Shown here piece after piece: positions 1 to 7,754 of a stretch of DNA of 53,068 nt. The DNA comes from Deltaproteobacteria bacterium. Its GTDB lineage: Bacteria > Desulfobacterota > Desulfobulbia > Desulfobulbales > Desulfurivibrionaceae. The position numbers were made by a program, and so were the translations under genes. The notes under the pieces were generated by a model. That model had not been told where the DNA came from, did no database searches, and was given only the letters and a program-made list of their open reading frames with translations. Position 1 is the stretch's first letter; every line of letters starts with the position of its first letter. The stretch lies in the NCBI GenBank assembly GCA_013349295.1, contig DUZW01000023.1, forward strand, positions 1 through 53,068. Reading direction: 5' to 3'.

Positions 1-1068
1 CCGCTGCGGGGTCAGAACAATGTTCAGGGCGCCTGCGACATGGGGGCGCTGCCCAATATGCTGCCCAGCTACCAGACGGTGAACAACCAGGATTACCGGG
101 AGAAGTTCGAGCGGGCCTGGGGTGCGCCCCTGCCGGAAGCCCCCGGCATGACCCTGGTGGACATGACCCACGCCGGCGTGGCCGGACCGATCAGGGCCAT
201 GTATATAATGGGGGAGAATCCCATGCTCAGCGACCCCACCCTGAGCAAGGTGGAGGAAACCCTGCGGGGATTGGATTTTCTGGCGGTGAGCGACATTTTC
301 CTCAGCGAGACGGCGCGCCTTGCCCATGTTGTCTTTCCGGCCGCCTGCTTTGCCGAGAAGAGCGGCACCTTCACCAACTCGGAACGTCGGGTGCAGATGG
401 TGCGCCAGGCCGTCGCCCCACCGGGGGAGTGCCGCGCCGACAGCGAGATCATCATGGAACTGTCCGGCCGCCTTGGCCATGCCATGAACTACGACTCCAG
501 CGCCGAGGTGATGGAGGAGATCGCCCTGCTCTCTCCCATCTACGGCGGCATGTACCACGATCGCCTGGAGCAAGGCTGGGGGTTGCAATGGCCCTGCTGG
601 GACCGGGATCACCCGGGCACCCCCTTCCTGCACAAATACTATTTCACCCGGGGGAGAGGCCATTTTGTCCCTGCGGGCCACACCGGTCCCGGCGAGCTGC
701 CCGACTTGAACTACCCCTTACTGCTGATGACGGGCCGAATCTACCACCACTACCATACCGGCACCATGACCCGCAGAAGCGCACGTTTGACCAGGGAATG
801 CGACCATGCCGTGCTCCAGATCAACCCGGTGGACGCCACATCCCTCGCCCTCCGTCAGGGAGAAATGCTGCGACTGGTCTCCCGGCGGGGAGAAATTACC
901 CTGGCCGCCTCCATCAGCGATCAGGTGGCGCCGGGTATGGTTTACACCACCTTCCATTTCCACGAGACCCCGGTCAACCTGCTCACCAACGATGCTTTTG
1001 ATACCGGCTCGCGCTGCCCCGAGTACAAGGTCTGCGCGGTAAGGGTGGAAAAACTGACAGGCCCGTAG
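1..1068 (+). CDS. fdhA: Formate dehydrogenase catalytic (molybdopterin) subunit, 5' end outside window
   Basis: C-terminal 355 residues of a molybdopterin oxidoreductase of the FdhA/FdhF type, which oxidises formate to CO2 or runs in reverse. The frame is open from base 1 and reads LRGQNNVQGACDMGALPN at the edge, a segment typical of formate dehydrogenases. Further signs are MGENP, a molybdopterin-dinucleotide-binding domain from about base 700 (LLMTGRIYHHYHTGTMTRRS) and a closing LTNDAFDTG...CPEYKVCAVRVEK. The methionine at base 40 is internal, not the start. The active-site Cys or selenocysteine and the N-terminal Fe-S domains lie upstream of the window. It precedes an Fe-S subunit and a flavin subunit on the same strand, so it probably forms a soluble NAD(P)- or ferredoxin-linked complex. 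The cofactor genes mobAB-moeA lie 21 kb downstream. Confidence 0.93.
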   Translation, partial: PLRGQNNVQGACDMGALPNMLPSYQTVNNQDYREKFERAWGAPLPEAPGMTLVDMTHAGVAGPIRAMYIMGENPMLSDPTLSKVEETLRGLDFLAVSDIFLSETARLAHVVFPAACFAEKSGTFTNSERRVQMVRQAVAPPGECRADSEIIMELSGRLGHAMNYDSSAEVMEEIALLSPIYGGMYHDRLEQGWGLQWPCWDRDHPGTPFLHKYYFTRGRGHFVPAGHTGPGELPDLNYPLLLMTGRIYHHYHTGTMTRRSARLTRECDHAVLQINPVDATSLALRQGEMLRLVSRRGEITLAASISDQVAPGMVYTTFHFHETPVNLLTNDAFDTGSRCPEYKVCAVRVEKLTGP

Positions 1069-1220
1069 AAAGCGAAAAAAGCCGGCGGATGGAGTTTCCC
1101 CTCCGCGCAGGCCCGCAGCGATAATGCAAATGGTTAACAGCGGCAACCGTCGCATCGTATTTTTTCTGATGCCGACAAATAATCAGCCCCTGACCGGTGG
1201 CGCCAGAAAAGGAAATACCC

Positions 1221-2282
1221 ATGCCCCACGCATCCGCCATGGCCGACAGCCATCTTCTCAAAAAAGACCATCTGAAGGGGTTTCTGCGCAAGCTCGCCAA
1301 GGAGTACCGCTTGGTGGCGCCGGTGCGAAACCGCCACGGCGATGTGCTCTTCAGCGAAATCAACGACCTGGATACCGCAAAGATCGAGCTGGGCGAACCG
1401 CCGCAGAACTCGCTCAAGCAGTTCCTCCTGCCCCAGCAGGAACAGCTTTACACCTATATGGTCACGCCGGAGGGGTATGACTTCAGCCCGACCCGGACAA
1501 CCATCCCGCCCACCGTCTACTTCGGAGTGCATTCCTGCGACCTTTCCGCCGTGCTTTACATGGACGTGGTCTTCTCCCGCAGGCAGCGCGACCCCTTCTA
1601 CCTGCGGCGGCGCCATGGCTCGGTGCTGATCGGGATCAACTGCAACACCCCGAGCCCAAACTGCTTTTGCAACGCCACCGGTTCCGGCCCCTTTGTCGAA
1701 ATGGGCAGCGACCTGCAGCTTACCGATCTGGGCGACCGCTTCCTGGTGGAGACAGGCCGGGCGCCGGGCCAGGCCCTGGTCCAGCGCTGGCAACGCTTTT
1801 TCTCCTCCCCCACCGACAAAGACCGCGAAGCCCGCTACCAAGCCTTTTTGGAAGCACGCGGCCGTTTCACCCGCCAGGTGCATGTCGAGCAAGCCATCCG
1901 GCGGCTGACGACGGACACGGTGCCGGAAGAGGTCTGGGAAGAGCTGTCGCTGCGCTGCCAGGACTGCGGCGGCTGCGCCTATCTCTGCCCCACCTGCACC
2001 TGCTTCACCATCAACGACCAGCAACTCGATGCGACAAGCGGCCTGCGGCTGCGAAGCTGGGACGCCTGCACCTTCAGAGGCTTCACCGCCATGGCCGGCG
2101 GCCATAACCCGGTACAGCCCAAAACCGGCGCCATTCGCCAACGCTTCCAGCACAAGCTCCGCGACGACGTGCGCCTTAACGGCCGTCCGAGCTGTGTGGG
2201 CTGCGGTCGTTGCGTGGGCGCCTGTTTCGGCGGCACCGACATCGTCCGCTTCGTGGACCGCGCCTGCCAGGGAATCCTCTAA
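1221..2282 (+). CDS. 4Fe-4S electron-transfer subunit, sulfhydrogenase beta / AsrA-like
   Basis: A 353-aa protein like the beta subunit of sulfhydrogenases and anaerobic sulfite reductase subunit A. These proteins pass electrons between a flavin subunit and a catalytic subunit. Two Cys clusters near the C-terminus should bind [4Fe-4S] centres: CQDCGGCAYLCPTCTC from about residue 246, and CVGCGRCVGAC from about residue 325. Other Cys lie in HSCDLSAV and NCNTPSPNCFC. The ATG at 1221 is chosen over 1197 because AAAGGAAA sits just upstream at the right spacing. It lies 152 bp after the formate dehydrogenase gene and 32 bp before the flavin subunit. No hydrogenase large or small subunit is visible, so I infer that it serves the formate dehydrogenase. 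Confidence 0.85.
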   Translation: MPHASAMADSHLLKKDHLKGFLRKLAKEYRLVAPVRNRHGDVLFSEINDLDTAKIELGEPPQNSLKQFLLPQQEQLYTYMVTPEGYDFSPTRTTIPPTVYFGVHSCDLSAVLYMDVVFSRRQRDPFYLRRRHGSVLIGINCNTPSPNCFCNATGSGPFVEMGSDLQLTDLGDRFLVETGRAPGQALVQRWQRFFSSPTDKDREARYQAFLEARGRFTRQVHVEQAIRRLTTDTVPEEVWEELSLRCQDCGGCAYLCPTCTCFTINDQQLDATSGLRLRSWDACTFRGFTAMAGGHNPVQPKTGAIRQRFQHKLRDDVRLNGRPSCVGCGRCVGACFGGTDIVRFVDRACQGIL

Positions 2283-2314
2283 CGGGAAAAATCAACCCAA
2301 CCGGAAAAAAAATC

Positions 2315-3160
2315 ATGATTCAGACCATCACCGATATCTATCTGCCCAGACAGGCCAAGGTGGAGCAGATCGTTGTCGAAAACTCCCAGATCAGCACCTT
2401 TGTCCTCGCCTTCAGCGACCAGCAATTCAATGAGGCCTTCCGCTACCAACCGGGGCAGTTCATGATGGTCTCCATGCCCCACTGCGGCGAAGCGCCCATC
2501 TCCATTTCCTCCACCCCCACCCGGCCCGGGACCATTCACCTCAGCGTCCGCCGGGCAGGTCACCTCACCGCTGCCATGCACGAACTGAAACCAGGCGACA
2601 CCATCGGCCTGCGCGGCCCGTTTGGTCGGCCTTTTCCCATGGAGCAACTGCGGAACCAGGATCTGTTGTTCGTGGCCGGCGGCATCGGCCTGGCGCCGCT
2701 GCGCGCGGTGATCAATGCCTGCCTGGACCAGCGGGAGCGATTCGGCTCGCTTACCGTGCTCTACGGCAGCCGCACCCCATCGGACATCGCTTTTCAGGCC
2801 GACCATGCCCAGTGGCGACAACAGGGAGTGACCTGCCGCCTCACCGTGGATGCGGCCGAAGCAGGCTGGGATGGACCGGTGGGCCTGGTCACCGGCCTGC
2901 TGGACGGTTTGACCCCGGAATTGAACCGCAGTATCGCCCTGATCTGCGGCCCGCCCCTGATGTTCCGGGCGGTGCTCAACCGTCTGTCGGCCATGGGCTT
3001 TAGCGACGAGCAGGTGCTGACCACCATGGAGCGCCACATGAAGTGCGGGGTGGGCGTCTGCCGCCACTGCCACATGGACGGCAAACTGGCCTGCGTGGAC
3101 GGCCCGGTCTTCAGTCTGGCCGAACTGCGCCACCTGAAGATCATGGAGCTGGCCGACTGA
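2315..3160 (+). CDS. FAD/NAD(P)-binding oxidoreductase subunit, sulfhydrogenase gamma / AsrB-like
   Basis: A 281-aa ferredoxin-NADP reductase-type flavoprotein, of the family that includes sulfhydrogenase gamma, AsrB and the dihydroorotate dehydrogenase electron-transfer subunit. An N-terminal FAD domain carries RYQPGQFMMVSMP and PISISSTP. The NAD(P) domain carries VAGGIGLAPLRAVI. A C-terminal [2Fe-2S]-type Cys cluster reads KCGVGVCRHCHMDGKLAC. The start at 2315 follows an A-rich leader; the upstream in-frame ATG at 2210 lies inside the preceding gene and is unlikely. With its two upstream neighbours it gives a route from formate through Fe-S centres to flavin and NAD(P)H. Whether the complex uses NAD or NADP, or bifurcates electrons, cannot be read from the sequence. 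Confidence 0.87.
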   Translation: MIQTITDIYLPRQAKVEQIVVENSQISTFVLAFSDQQFNEAFRYQPGQFMMVSMPHCGEAPISISSTPTRPGTIHLSVRRAGHLTAAMHELKPGDTIGLRGPFGRPFPMEQLRNQDLLFVAGGIGLAPLRAVINACLDQRERFGSLTVLYGSRTPSDIAFQADHAQWRQQGVTCRLTVDAAEAGWDGPVGLVTGLLDGLTPELNRSIALICGPPLMFRAVLNRLSAMGFSDEQVLTTMERHMKCGVGVCRHCHMDGKLACVDGPVFSLAELRHLKIMELAD

Positions 3161-3214
3161 CAGGCTGTATCCGGAACGGCCTCCAGCCAGGGACACACCG
3201 GCATCATTTTCTTC

Positions 3215-3243
3215 TTGACACCAGTTCGTATTTTCGATACAAG
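3215..3243 (+). promoter_or_regulatory. Candidate sigma70 promoter of the Rrf2 gene
   Basis: A perfect TTGACA at 3215-3220, a 17-bp spacer and TACAAG at 3238-3243. The spacer contains GTAT-TTTCG-ATAC, a short inverted repeat that could be a site for autoregulation by the Rrf2 protein. The assignment is from motifs only. Confidence 0.5.
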
Positions 3244-3279
3244 ACTAAAAACATCTTATATGTCTTTATTGGTGATGCG

Positions 3280-3744
3280 ATGCGACTTACCCGCGCCGGA
3301 GAATATGGAATACGCTGCGTCCTGTACCTTGCCAGACATGGCAAAGGAACCCTGGTCAGCAGAAAAGAGATTGCCGTGCGCACCGATGTGCCGCCGCACT
3401 TTCTCGCCAAGATCGCCCAGCAACTGGCCCGGGCCGGAATCATTGAAATTTTGCAGGGAGCCAACGGCGGCTACCGCCTGCTGACCGACCCGGAAAGGAT
3501 AACCATGCTGGAGGTCATCGAGGCGATCATCGGCGAAATATCTCTCAACGATTGCGTGAGTCGGCCCGAATCCTGCCGGATCAGCGCGCGCTGCACCGTG
3601 CATCGGGTCTGGAACAAAGCAAACCAGCAGCTCCGGGCAACCCTGGAAGAGACGAACTTTGCCACCCTGGCATCGGAAGATGCCTGCTGCCTGACACCCT
3701 TTCCCCTGGCCGGCGATCATGACCCGAGCATGGGAAAGAAATAA
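3280..3744 (+). CDS. Rrf2-family transcriptional regulator (IscR/NsrR-like)
   Basis: A 154-aa regulator. The N-terminal winged helix starts MRLTRAGEYGIRCVLYLA, typical of Rrf2 proteins, and continues with SRKEIA, PPHFLAKIAQQLARAGI and GANGGYRL. Three Cys in NDC-x6-C-x5-C around residues 91-104 match the Fe-S ligand pattern of IscR and NsrR, so it probably senses iron-sulfur status, oxygen, NO or redox. The ATG at 3280 is chosen because it begins the conserved Rrf2 N-terminus; the longer upstream frame overlaps the flavin subunit. It lies directly before the cytochrome bd oxidase genes, which makes oxygen or NO control of that oxidase a reasonable inference. Confidence 0.9.
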   Translation: MRLTRAGEYGIRCVLYLARHGKGTLVSRKEIAVRTDVPPHFLAKIAQQLARAGIIEILQGANGGYRLLTDPERITMLEVIEAIIGEISLNDCVSRPESCRISARCTVHRVWNKANQQLRATLEETNFATLASEDACCLTPFPLAGDHDPSMGKK

Positions 3745-3745
3745 T

Positions 3746-3773
3746 TTGACCGGGCAAATGTTCTCCATATACA
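3746..3773 (+). promoter_or_regulatory. Candidate promoter of the DUF4492-cydAB operon
   Basis: TTGACC (3746-3751), a 16-bp spacer and TATACA (3768-3773), placed between the Rrf2 stop and the DUF4492 start. An inverted repeat ATTTG-N6-CAAAT (3744-3759) overlaps the -35 and could bind a repressor. Motif reading only. Confidence 0.4.
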
Positions 3774-3817
3774 ACAGAGTAACGGGATCGTTCTGGTCCG
3801 ATGGGGGTAAGACGCGC

Positions 3818-4042
3818 ATGACCGCACTGCCGAAAAAAATGTATCTTTTTTATCGAGACGGTTTCCGATCCATGGTGATTGGCCGTTCCCTGTGGAAGAT
3901 CATCGCCATCAAACTGTTCATCATGTTTGCCGTTCTCAAACTTTTTTTCTTTCCCAATTATCTAACAACCAATTTCAACACCGAACACGACCGGGCCGAG
4001 CATGTTCTGGATAACCTTACCAGACCGCCGTCAGCCCGTTGA
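3818..4042 (+). CDS. DUF4492 small membrane protein linked to cytochrome bd
   Basis: A 74-aa protein of the DUF4492 family. Its core FYRDGFRSMVIGRSLWKIIA continues into IKLFIMFAVLKLFFFPNYL, giving one probable membrane segment (about residues 25-47) with basic residues before it. Members of this family are commonly found next to cydA in Bacteroidota and Campylobacterota; the biochemical role is not established as far as I know. The start at 3818 follows GGGGGTAAG. The in-frame ATG at 3719 would overlap the Rrf2 gene. It lies 88 bp before cydA on the same strand, so I infer that it is an assembly factor or accessory subunit of the oxidase. Confidence 0.8.
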   Translation: MTALPKKMYLFYRDGFRSMVIGRSLWKIIAIKLFIMFAVLKLFFFPNYLTTNFNTEHDRAEHVLDNLTRPPSAR

Positions 4043-4130
4043 TGGATGCAGGACCGTAATCGTTTATCACTGTTTTTTTTAATCATGGCGGCAGCTTAAT
4101 CTTGCCGCCGGCACACACAAGGAGGATATT

Positions 4131-5660
4131 GTGGGAGATCCGATTCTGACCACGGTGGACTGGGCCCGGGCGCAATTCGCCCTGACCGCCATGTATCACT
4201 GGATTTTTGTACCGCTGACCCTGGGGCTGTCCTTTCTCATCGCCTTTTTTGAATCCATCTACGTCAAAACCGGCAACGAGGAATGGAAAAAACTGACCAA
4301 ATTCTGGATGACTCTTTTTGGCATCAATTTTGCCATCGGGGTGGCCACCGGCATCATTCTTGAGTTTCAATTCGGCACCAACTGGTCCAATTATTCTTGG
4401 ATGGTGGGGGACATCTTCGGCGCCCCCCTGGCGATCGAGGGCATCTTTGCCTTCTTTCTCGAGGCCACCTTCTTTGCCGTGATGTTCTTCGGCTGGCACC
4501 GGGTGTCCAAAGGCTTCCACCTTTTTTCCACCTGGATGGTGGCCGTGGGCTCCAACCTCTCGGCGGTCTGGATTCTCGTGGCCAATGGCTGGATGCAGTT
4601 TCCCACCGGCATGGAGTTCAATCCCGACACGGCCCGTTTTGAAATGCATAATTTTTGGGAGGTAGCCCTTTCCCCGGTGGCGGTGCACAAGTTCACCCAC
4701 ACCACCAGCTCCGCATTTCTGCTCGCCTCGCTCTTTGTCGTAGGTATCTCCGCTCTTTTTCTCCTGCAGGAGCGGCACCAGAAAATGGCCAAGCGCAGCA
4801 TGATTGTCGCCGCGGTCTTCGGCTTCCTCGCCTCCGTCTTTGTCGGTTTTACCGGAGATGAGGCCGCGTACAACGTGGCCCAGAGACAGCCCATGAAACT
4901 GGCGGCCATGGAAGGGTTATACGTGGGCCAGGAAAAGGCTCCCGTCGTTGCCATGGGCGTCATCAACGCCGGCAAGAAACCCGGCGATGACCAGCCCGCC
5001 TTCTATCAGGAAATCAAAGTCCCCGGCCTGCTTTCGCTCCTGGCCAACCGCGACCCCAACAGCTTTGTTCCCGGGATCAACGATCTGGTCTTCGGCAATG
5101 CCGAGCGCAATATCATCGGCGCCGAACAACGCATGATCACGGGCAGGGTCGCCCTGGCCGAACTGGCCCACTACAAGGATGCCAAAGCAAAAGGGGATGA
5201 GGAGGAAGCTGCTGCCGCCCTGTCCATCTTCAACCAGCACAAGGAAGACCTCGGCTACGGCTACCTGAACAACCCGGCCGAAGCCGCGCCGCCGGTGGCC
5301 ACCACCTTCTACAGTTTTCATATCATGGTGGCCCTGGGCACCATGTTCCCGATGATCTTCCTCTTGGTCCTCTATTTCGCCTTCAAGGGTACCCTTGAGT
5401 ACCAGCGCTGGCTGAATCTGCTCTGCTTTTTTTCCATCTTTCTCGGCTATGTTGCGCAAGAGGCCGGCTGGGTGGTGGCAGAGGTGGGCCGCCAGCCATG
5501 GGCCATCCAGGGCCTGCTTCCGGTGGGCGTAGCCAGCACCAACATTGCCGCCGGCAATGTCCAGACCACCTTTTTCATGTTCCTGACCCTGTTTACCGCA
5601 CTGTTGCTCGCGGAGATTCGGATTATGGTAAAGCAAATCAAGATCGGACCGGAGGAATAA
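4131..5660 (+). CDS. cydA: Cytochrome bd ubiquinol oxidase subunit I
   Basis: A 509-aa multi-span membrane protein, the haem-bearing subunit of cytochrome bd, which oxidises quinol and reduces O2 to water. Visible landmarks are ARAQFALTAMYHWIFVPLTL with the haem His at residue 23 (equivalent to E. coli His19), the KFTHTTSS segment with His190, FYSFHIMV with Met399 as the probable second haem b558 ligand, and GRQPW at 453-457. The soluble quinol-binding loop is of ordinary size. It begins with GTG at 4131, directly after AAGGAGGA. The stop is 4 bp from the cydB start. In an anaerobe this enzyme probably serves oxygen detoxification or microaerobic respiration. Confidence 0.97.
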   Translation: MGDPILTTVDWARAQFALTAMYHWIFVPLTLGLSFLIAFFESIYVKTGNEEWKKLTKFWMTLFGINFAIGVATGIILEFQFGTNWSNYSWMVGDIFGAPLAIEGIFAFFLEATFFAVMFFGWHRVSKGFHLFSTWMVAVGSNLSAVWILVANGWMQFPTGMEFNPDTARFEMHNFWEVALSPVAVHKFTHTTSSAFLLASLFVVGISALFLLQERHQKMAKRSMIVAAVFGFLASVFVGFTGDEAAYNVAQRQPMKLAAMEGLYVGQEKAPVVAMGVINAGKKPGDDQPAFYQEIKVPGLLSLLANRDPNSFVPGINDLVFGNAERNIIGAEQRMITGRVALAELAHYKDAKAKGDEEEAAAALSIFNQHKEDLGYGYLNNPAEAAPPVATTFYSFHIMVALGTMFPMIFLLVLYFAFKGTLEYQRWLNLLCFFSIFLGYVAQEAGWVVAEVGRQPWAIQGLLPVGVASTNIAAGNVQTTFFMFLTLFTALLLAEIRIMVKQIKIGPEE

Positions 5661-5664
5661 GACA

Positions 5665-6801
5665 ATGATAGGAAACCTTGATCACTCAACCCTACAGCAA
5701 CTCTGGTGGCTGATCGCCTCCGTTGTCGGGTCGCTCTTTCTCTTCCTGACCTTTGTCCAGGGCGGCCAGACCCTGATCTTTACCCTGGCCGGCAGCGAAG
5801 AGGAAAAATCCCTGATCATCAACGCCATGGGCCGCAAGTGGGAACTGACCTTCACCACCCTGGTTCTCTTCGGCGGCGCCCTGTTCGCCGCCTTCCCGCT
5901 CTTTTACGCCACCAGCTTCGGCGGGGCTTACTGGGTGTGGATGCTCATCCTTTTCACCTTTATCATCCAGGCGGTGAGCTACGAATACCGCAAGAAACCC
6001 GACAATGTTTTCGGTGCGCGGACCTATGAAATCTTTATGTGCATCAACGGCAGCGTCGGGATCCTCTTGATCGGCGCGGCGGTGGGCACCTTTTTCACCG
6101 GCTCCCGTTTCAGCCTGAACCTCTACAACTCCGTGACCTGGCATACCCCGTACCACGGACTGGAAGCGGCGCTCAACCCGTTCAATCTGGCCTTCGGCCT
6201 GTTCCTGGTCTTCCTGGCCAGAATCCTAGGAGCCATGTATATCGTCAACCACGTTGACCATGAGAATCTGGTCAAACGGGCTCGCAAGGCCACTTGGATC
6301 AACCTGCTCTGGGCTCTCCCCTTTCTGCTCACCATCCTGATCGGTCTTGTGACCATGGACGGCTTTGCCGTTGATCCGGCCACGGGCAAGGTTTTCATGG
6401 AAAAGGGTAAATATCTCCACAATCTGCTGGGTATGCCCGCGGTGCTGATCCTCCTTCTTGGAGGCTTGGGCTCGGTGATCTATGGCGTCGCGGCGACCGG
6501 ATTTCTCGACAAGGACAACGGCATCTGGTTTGGCGGCATCGGCACCGTGCTGGTGGGTTTGGCCATCTTTTCCCTGGCCGGCTACCATAACACCGCCTTT
6601 TACCCGTCCTTGACCGACCTGCAATCGAGCCTCACCATCCACAACGCCTCAAGCAGCAAGTACACCCTCACCGCCATGAGCTATGTGGCCTTGGCCGTGC
6701 CCTTTGTTCTTGCCTATGTCGCCTATGTCTGGAAGTTGATGGATGCGAAAAAGCTGACCCTGGCCGAGCTGAACGGCGAAGATGCCAAGGAAATGTATTA
6801 A
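5665..6801 (+). CDS. cydB: Cytochrome bd ubiquinol oxidase subunit II
   Basis: A 378-aa polytopic membrane protein, partner of CydA. It starts MIGNLDHSTLQQLWWLIASV and carries the CydB-type helices (LFAAFPLFYATSFGGAYW, YEYRKK). The ribosome site GGAGGAATAAG overlaps the cydA end, so the two genes are translationally coupled. It is followed 23 bp later by a 30-codon gene that completes the operon. Length is normal for the family. Confidence 0.96.
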   Translation: MIGNLDHSTLQQLWWLIASVVGSLFLFLTFVQGGQTLIFTLAGSEEEKSLIINAMGRKWELTFTTLVLFGGALFAAFPLFYATSFGGAYWVWMLILFTFIIQAVSYEYRKKPDNVFGARTYEIFMCINGSVGILLIGAAVGTFFTGSRFSLNLYNSVTWHTPYHGLEAALNPFNLAFGLFLVFLARILGAMYIVNHVDHENLVKRARKATWINLLWALPFLLTILIGLVTMDGFAVDPATGKVFMEKGKYLHNLLGMPAVLILLLGGLGSVIYGVAATGFLDKDNGIWFGGIGTVLVGLAIFSLAGYHNTAFYPSLTDLQSSLTIHNASSSKYTLTAMSYVALAVPFVLAYVAYVWKLMDAKKLTLAELNGEDAKEMY

Positions 6802-6824
6802 CCGGAACCGAAAGGAGTAAGACC

Positions 6825-6917
6825 ATGAATGCAATTCTACTTATCGGCTGGCTGATGGTGCTGGTTGTCTCGTACCAGGGCGCCATCGTTGTCCTCAAGA
6901 AAACCGATCTGCTGTAA
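6825..6917 (+). CDS. 30-aa single-span peptide, candidate small subunit of cytochrome bd (CydX/CydS-like)
   Basis: A 30-codon frame starting MNAILLIGWLMVLVVSYQGA and ending KKTDLL. It has one hydrophobic helix followed by a short basic tail. A near-ideal ribosome site, AAAGGAG, precedes the ATG by 6 bp, and it sits between cydB and the operon terminator. CydX, CydS and related peptides in this position stabilise the haem site of bd oxidases. The sequence is not obviously homologous to E. coli CydX, so the call rests on size, topology and position. Confidence 0.7.
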   Translation: MNAILLIGWLMVLVVSYQGAIVVLKKTDLL

Positions 6918-6943
6918 TCCACAAGCAAACCACGGCAATCCAA

Positions 6944-6982
6944 ACAGGCGCGGGAGTAATCTCCCGCGCCTGTTTTTTTTTC
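6944..6982 (+). terminator. Rho-independent terminator of the cyd operon
   Basis: A 13-bp perfect stem (ACAGGCGCGGGAG / CTCCCGCGCCTGT) with the tetraloop TAAT, followed by a run of ten T. It lies 27 bp after the small-peptide stop. Confidence 0.93.
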
Positions 6983-7069
6983 ATGAGCAAGAGGTGCGGT
7001 TCAAGAAAAAATCATCGATCGCAACGAGAAACATGCCGCAGGTGGAGGACAAGGGGTTTGGGCTAACGA

Positions 7070-7687
7070 TCAGCCCGCATCATGGGAATCGGCACGCCCG
7101 ATAAGAAAGATGCCGTAGGTGGCCCGCAGGTTGGGGAGGTAACGGACGATATTACCCGTTTCCTGTTGCCGGTGGGTGTTGATCGCCACCTCGTTGAGAA
7201 TGACGATATCCTTATCCCGGGCAAAATTGCGAAAATCCCGGAGGGTGATCACCCGGATATTCGGGGTATCGTACCATTCGTAGGGCAGCTCCTTGCTTTT
7301 CGGCGCATAGCCGGCAAACAGAAGCTGCAGGCGGATCCGCCAGTAGCTGAAATTGGGGAAGCTGACAATGACCTTTTTCCCGATGGTGAGAAGGGTATGG
7401 ATGAGGGCGACCGGTTCGTAGATCTGTTGCAGGGTCTGGCTGATGACGATGTAATCAAAGCTGTCCGGCGGATAATCCGCGACCTCAAGATTAAAATCCC
7501 CCTGAAGCACGGAAAGCCCCTTGGCGATGCAGACGGCCACCTCGGCCTCATGCTTTTCAATGCCGGTGGCCTTTACCTTTTTTTGCTCCTTGAGATACTG
7601 GAGCAGTTCCCCTTCCCCGCAGCCGAGATCAAGCACCCGCGAGCCCGGCTCGATCCAGGAAGCGATTATTCTCAGATCAAAACGCAT
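7070..7687 (-). CDS. metW: Methionine biosynthesis protein MetW
   Basis: A 205-aa SAM-methyltransferase-fold protein. It has the nucleotide-binding motif VLDLGCGEGELL near residues 18-29 and a typical MetW run including QTLQQIYEP, VSFPNFSYWRIR and LPYEWYDTPNIR. MetW works with MetX in homoserine acylation in many bacteria. It is the last gene of a minus-strand metY-metX-metW run, 67 bp after metX. Length is normal. Confidence 0.93.
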   Translation of the reverse strand: MRFDLRIIASWIEPGSRVLDLGCGEGELLQYLKEQKKVKATGIEKHEAEVAVCIAKGLSVLQGDFNLEVADYPPDSFDYIVISQTLQQIYEPVALIHTLLTIGKKVIVSFPNFSYWRIRLQLLFAGYAPKSKELPYEWYDTPNIRVITLRDFRNFARDKDIVILNEVAINTHRQQETGNIVRYLPNLRATYGIFLIGRADSHDAG

Positions 7688-7754
7688 TGCCGTCTCTCAT
7701 TATTGAAGCGCAATTTACAGCACACGCCCGCACTTGCTTTGACATGGCTCCCCC

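Noticed and set aside
40..1068. Translation start of formate dehydrogenase at base 40
   Set aside because: The frame is open to base 1 and the upstream residues match the conserved interior of the family, so the gene is cut by the window.
1134..2153. A 339-codon open frame on the minus strand
   Set aside because: It lies opposite the well-supported Fe-S subunit gene, has Gly/Ala-rich composition without domains and no ribosome site; it is a GC-driven shadow. The same applies to 2279-3196, 44869-46371 and 42269-43102.
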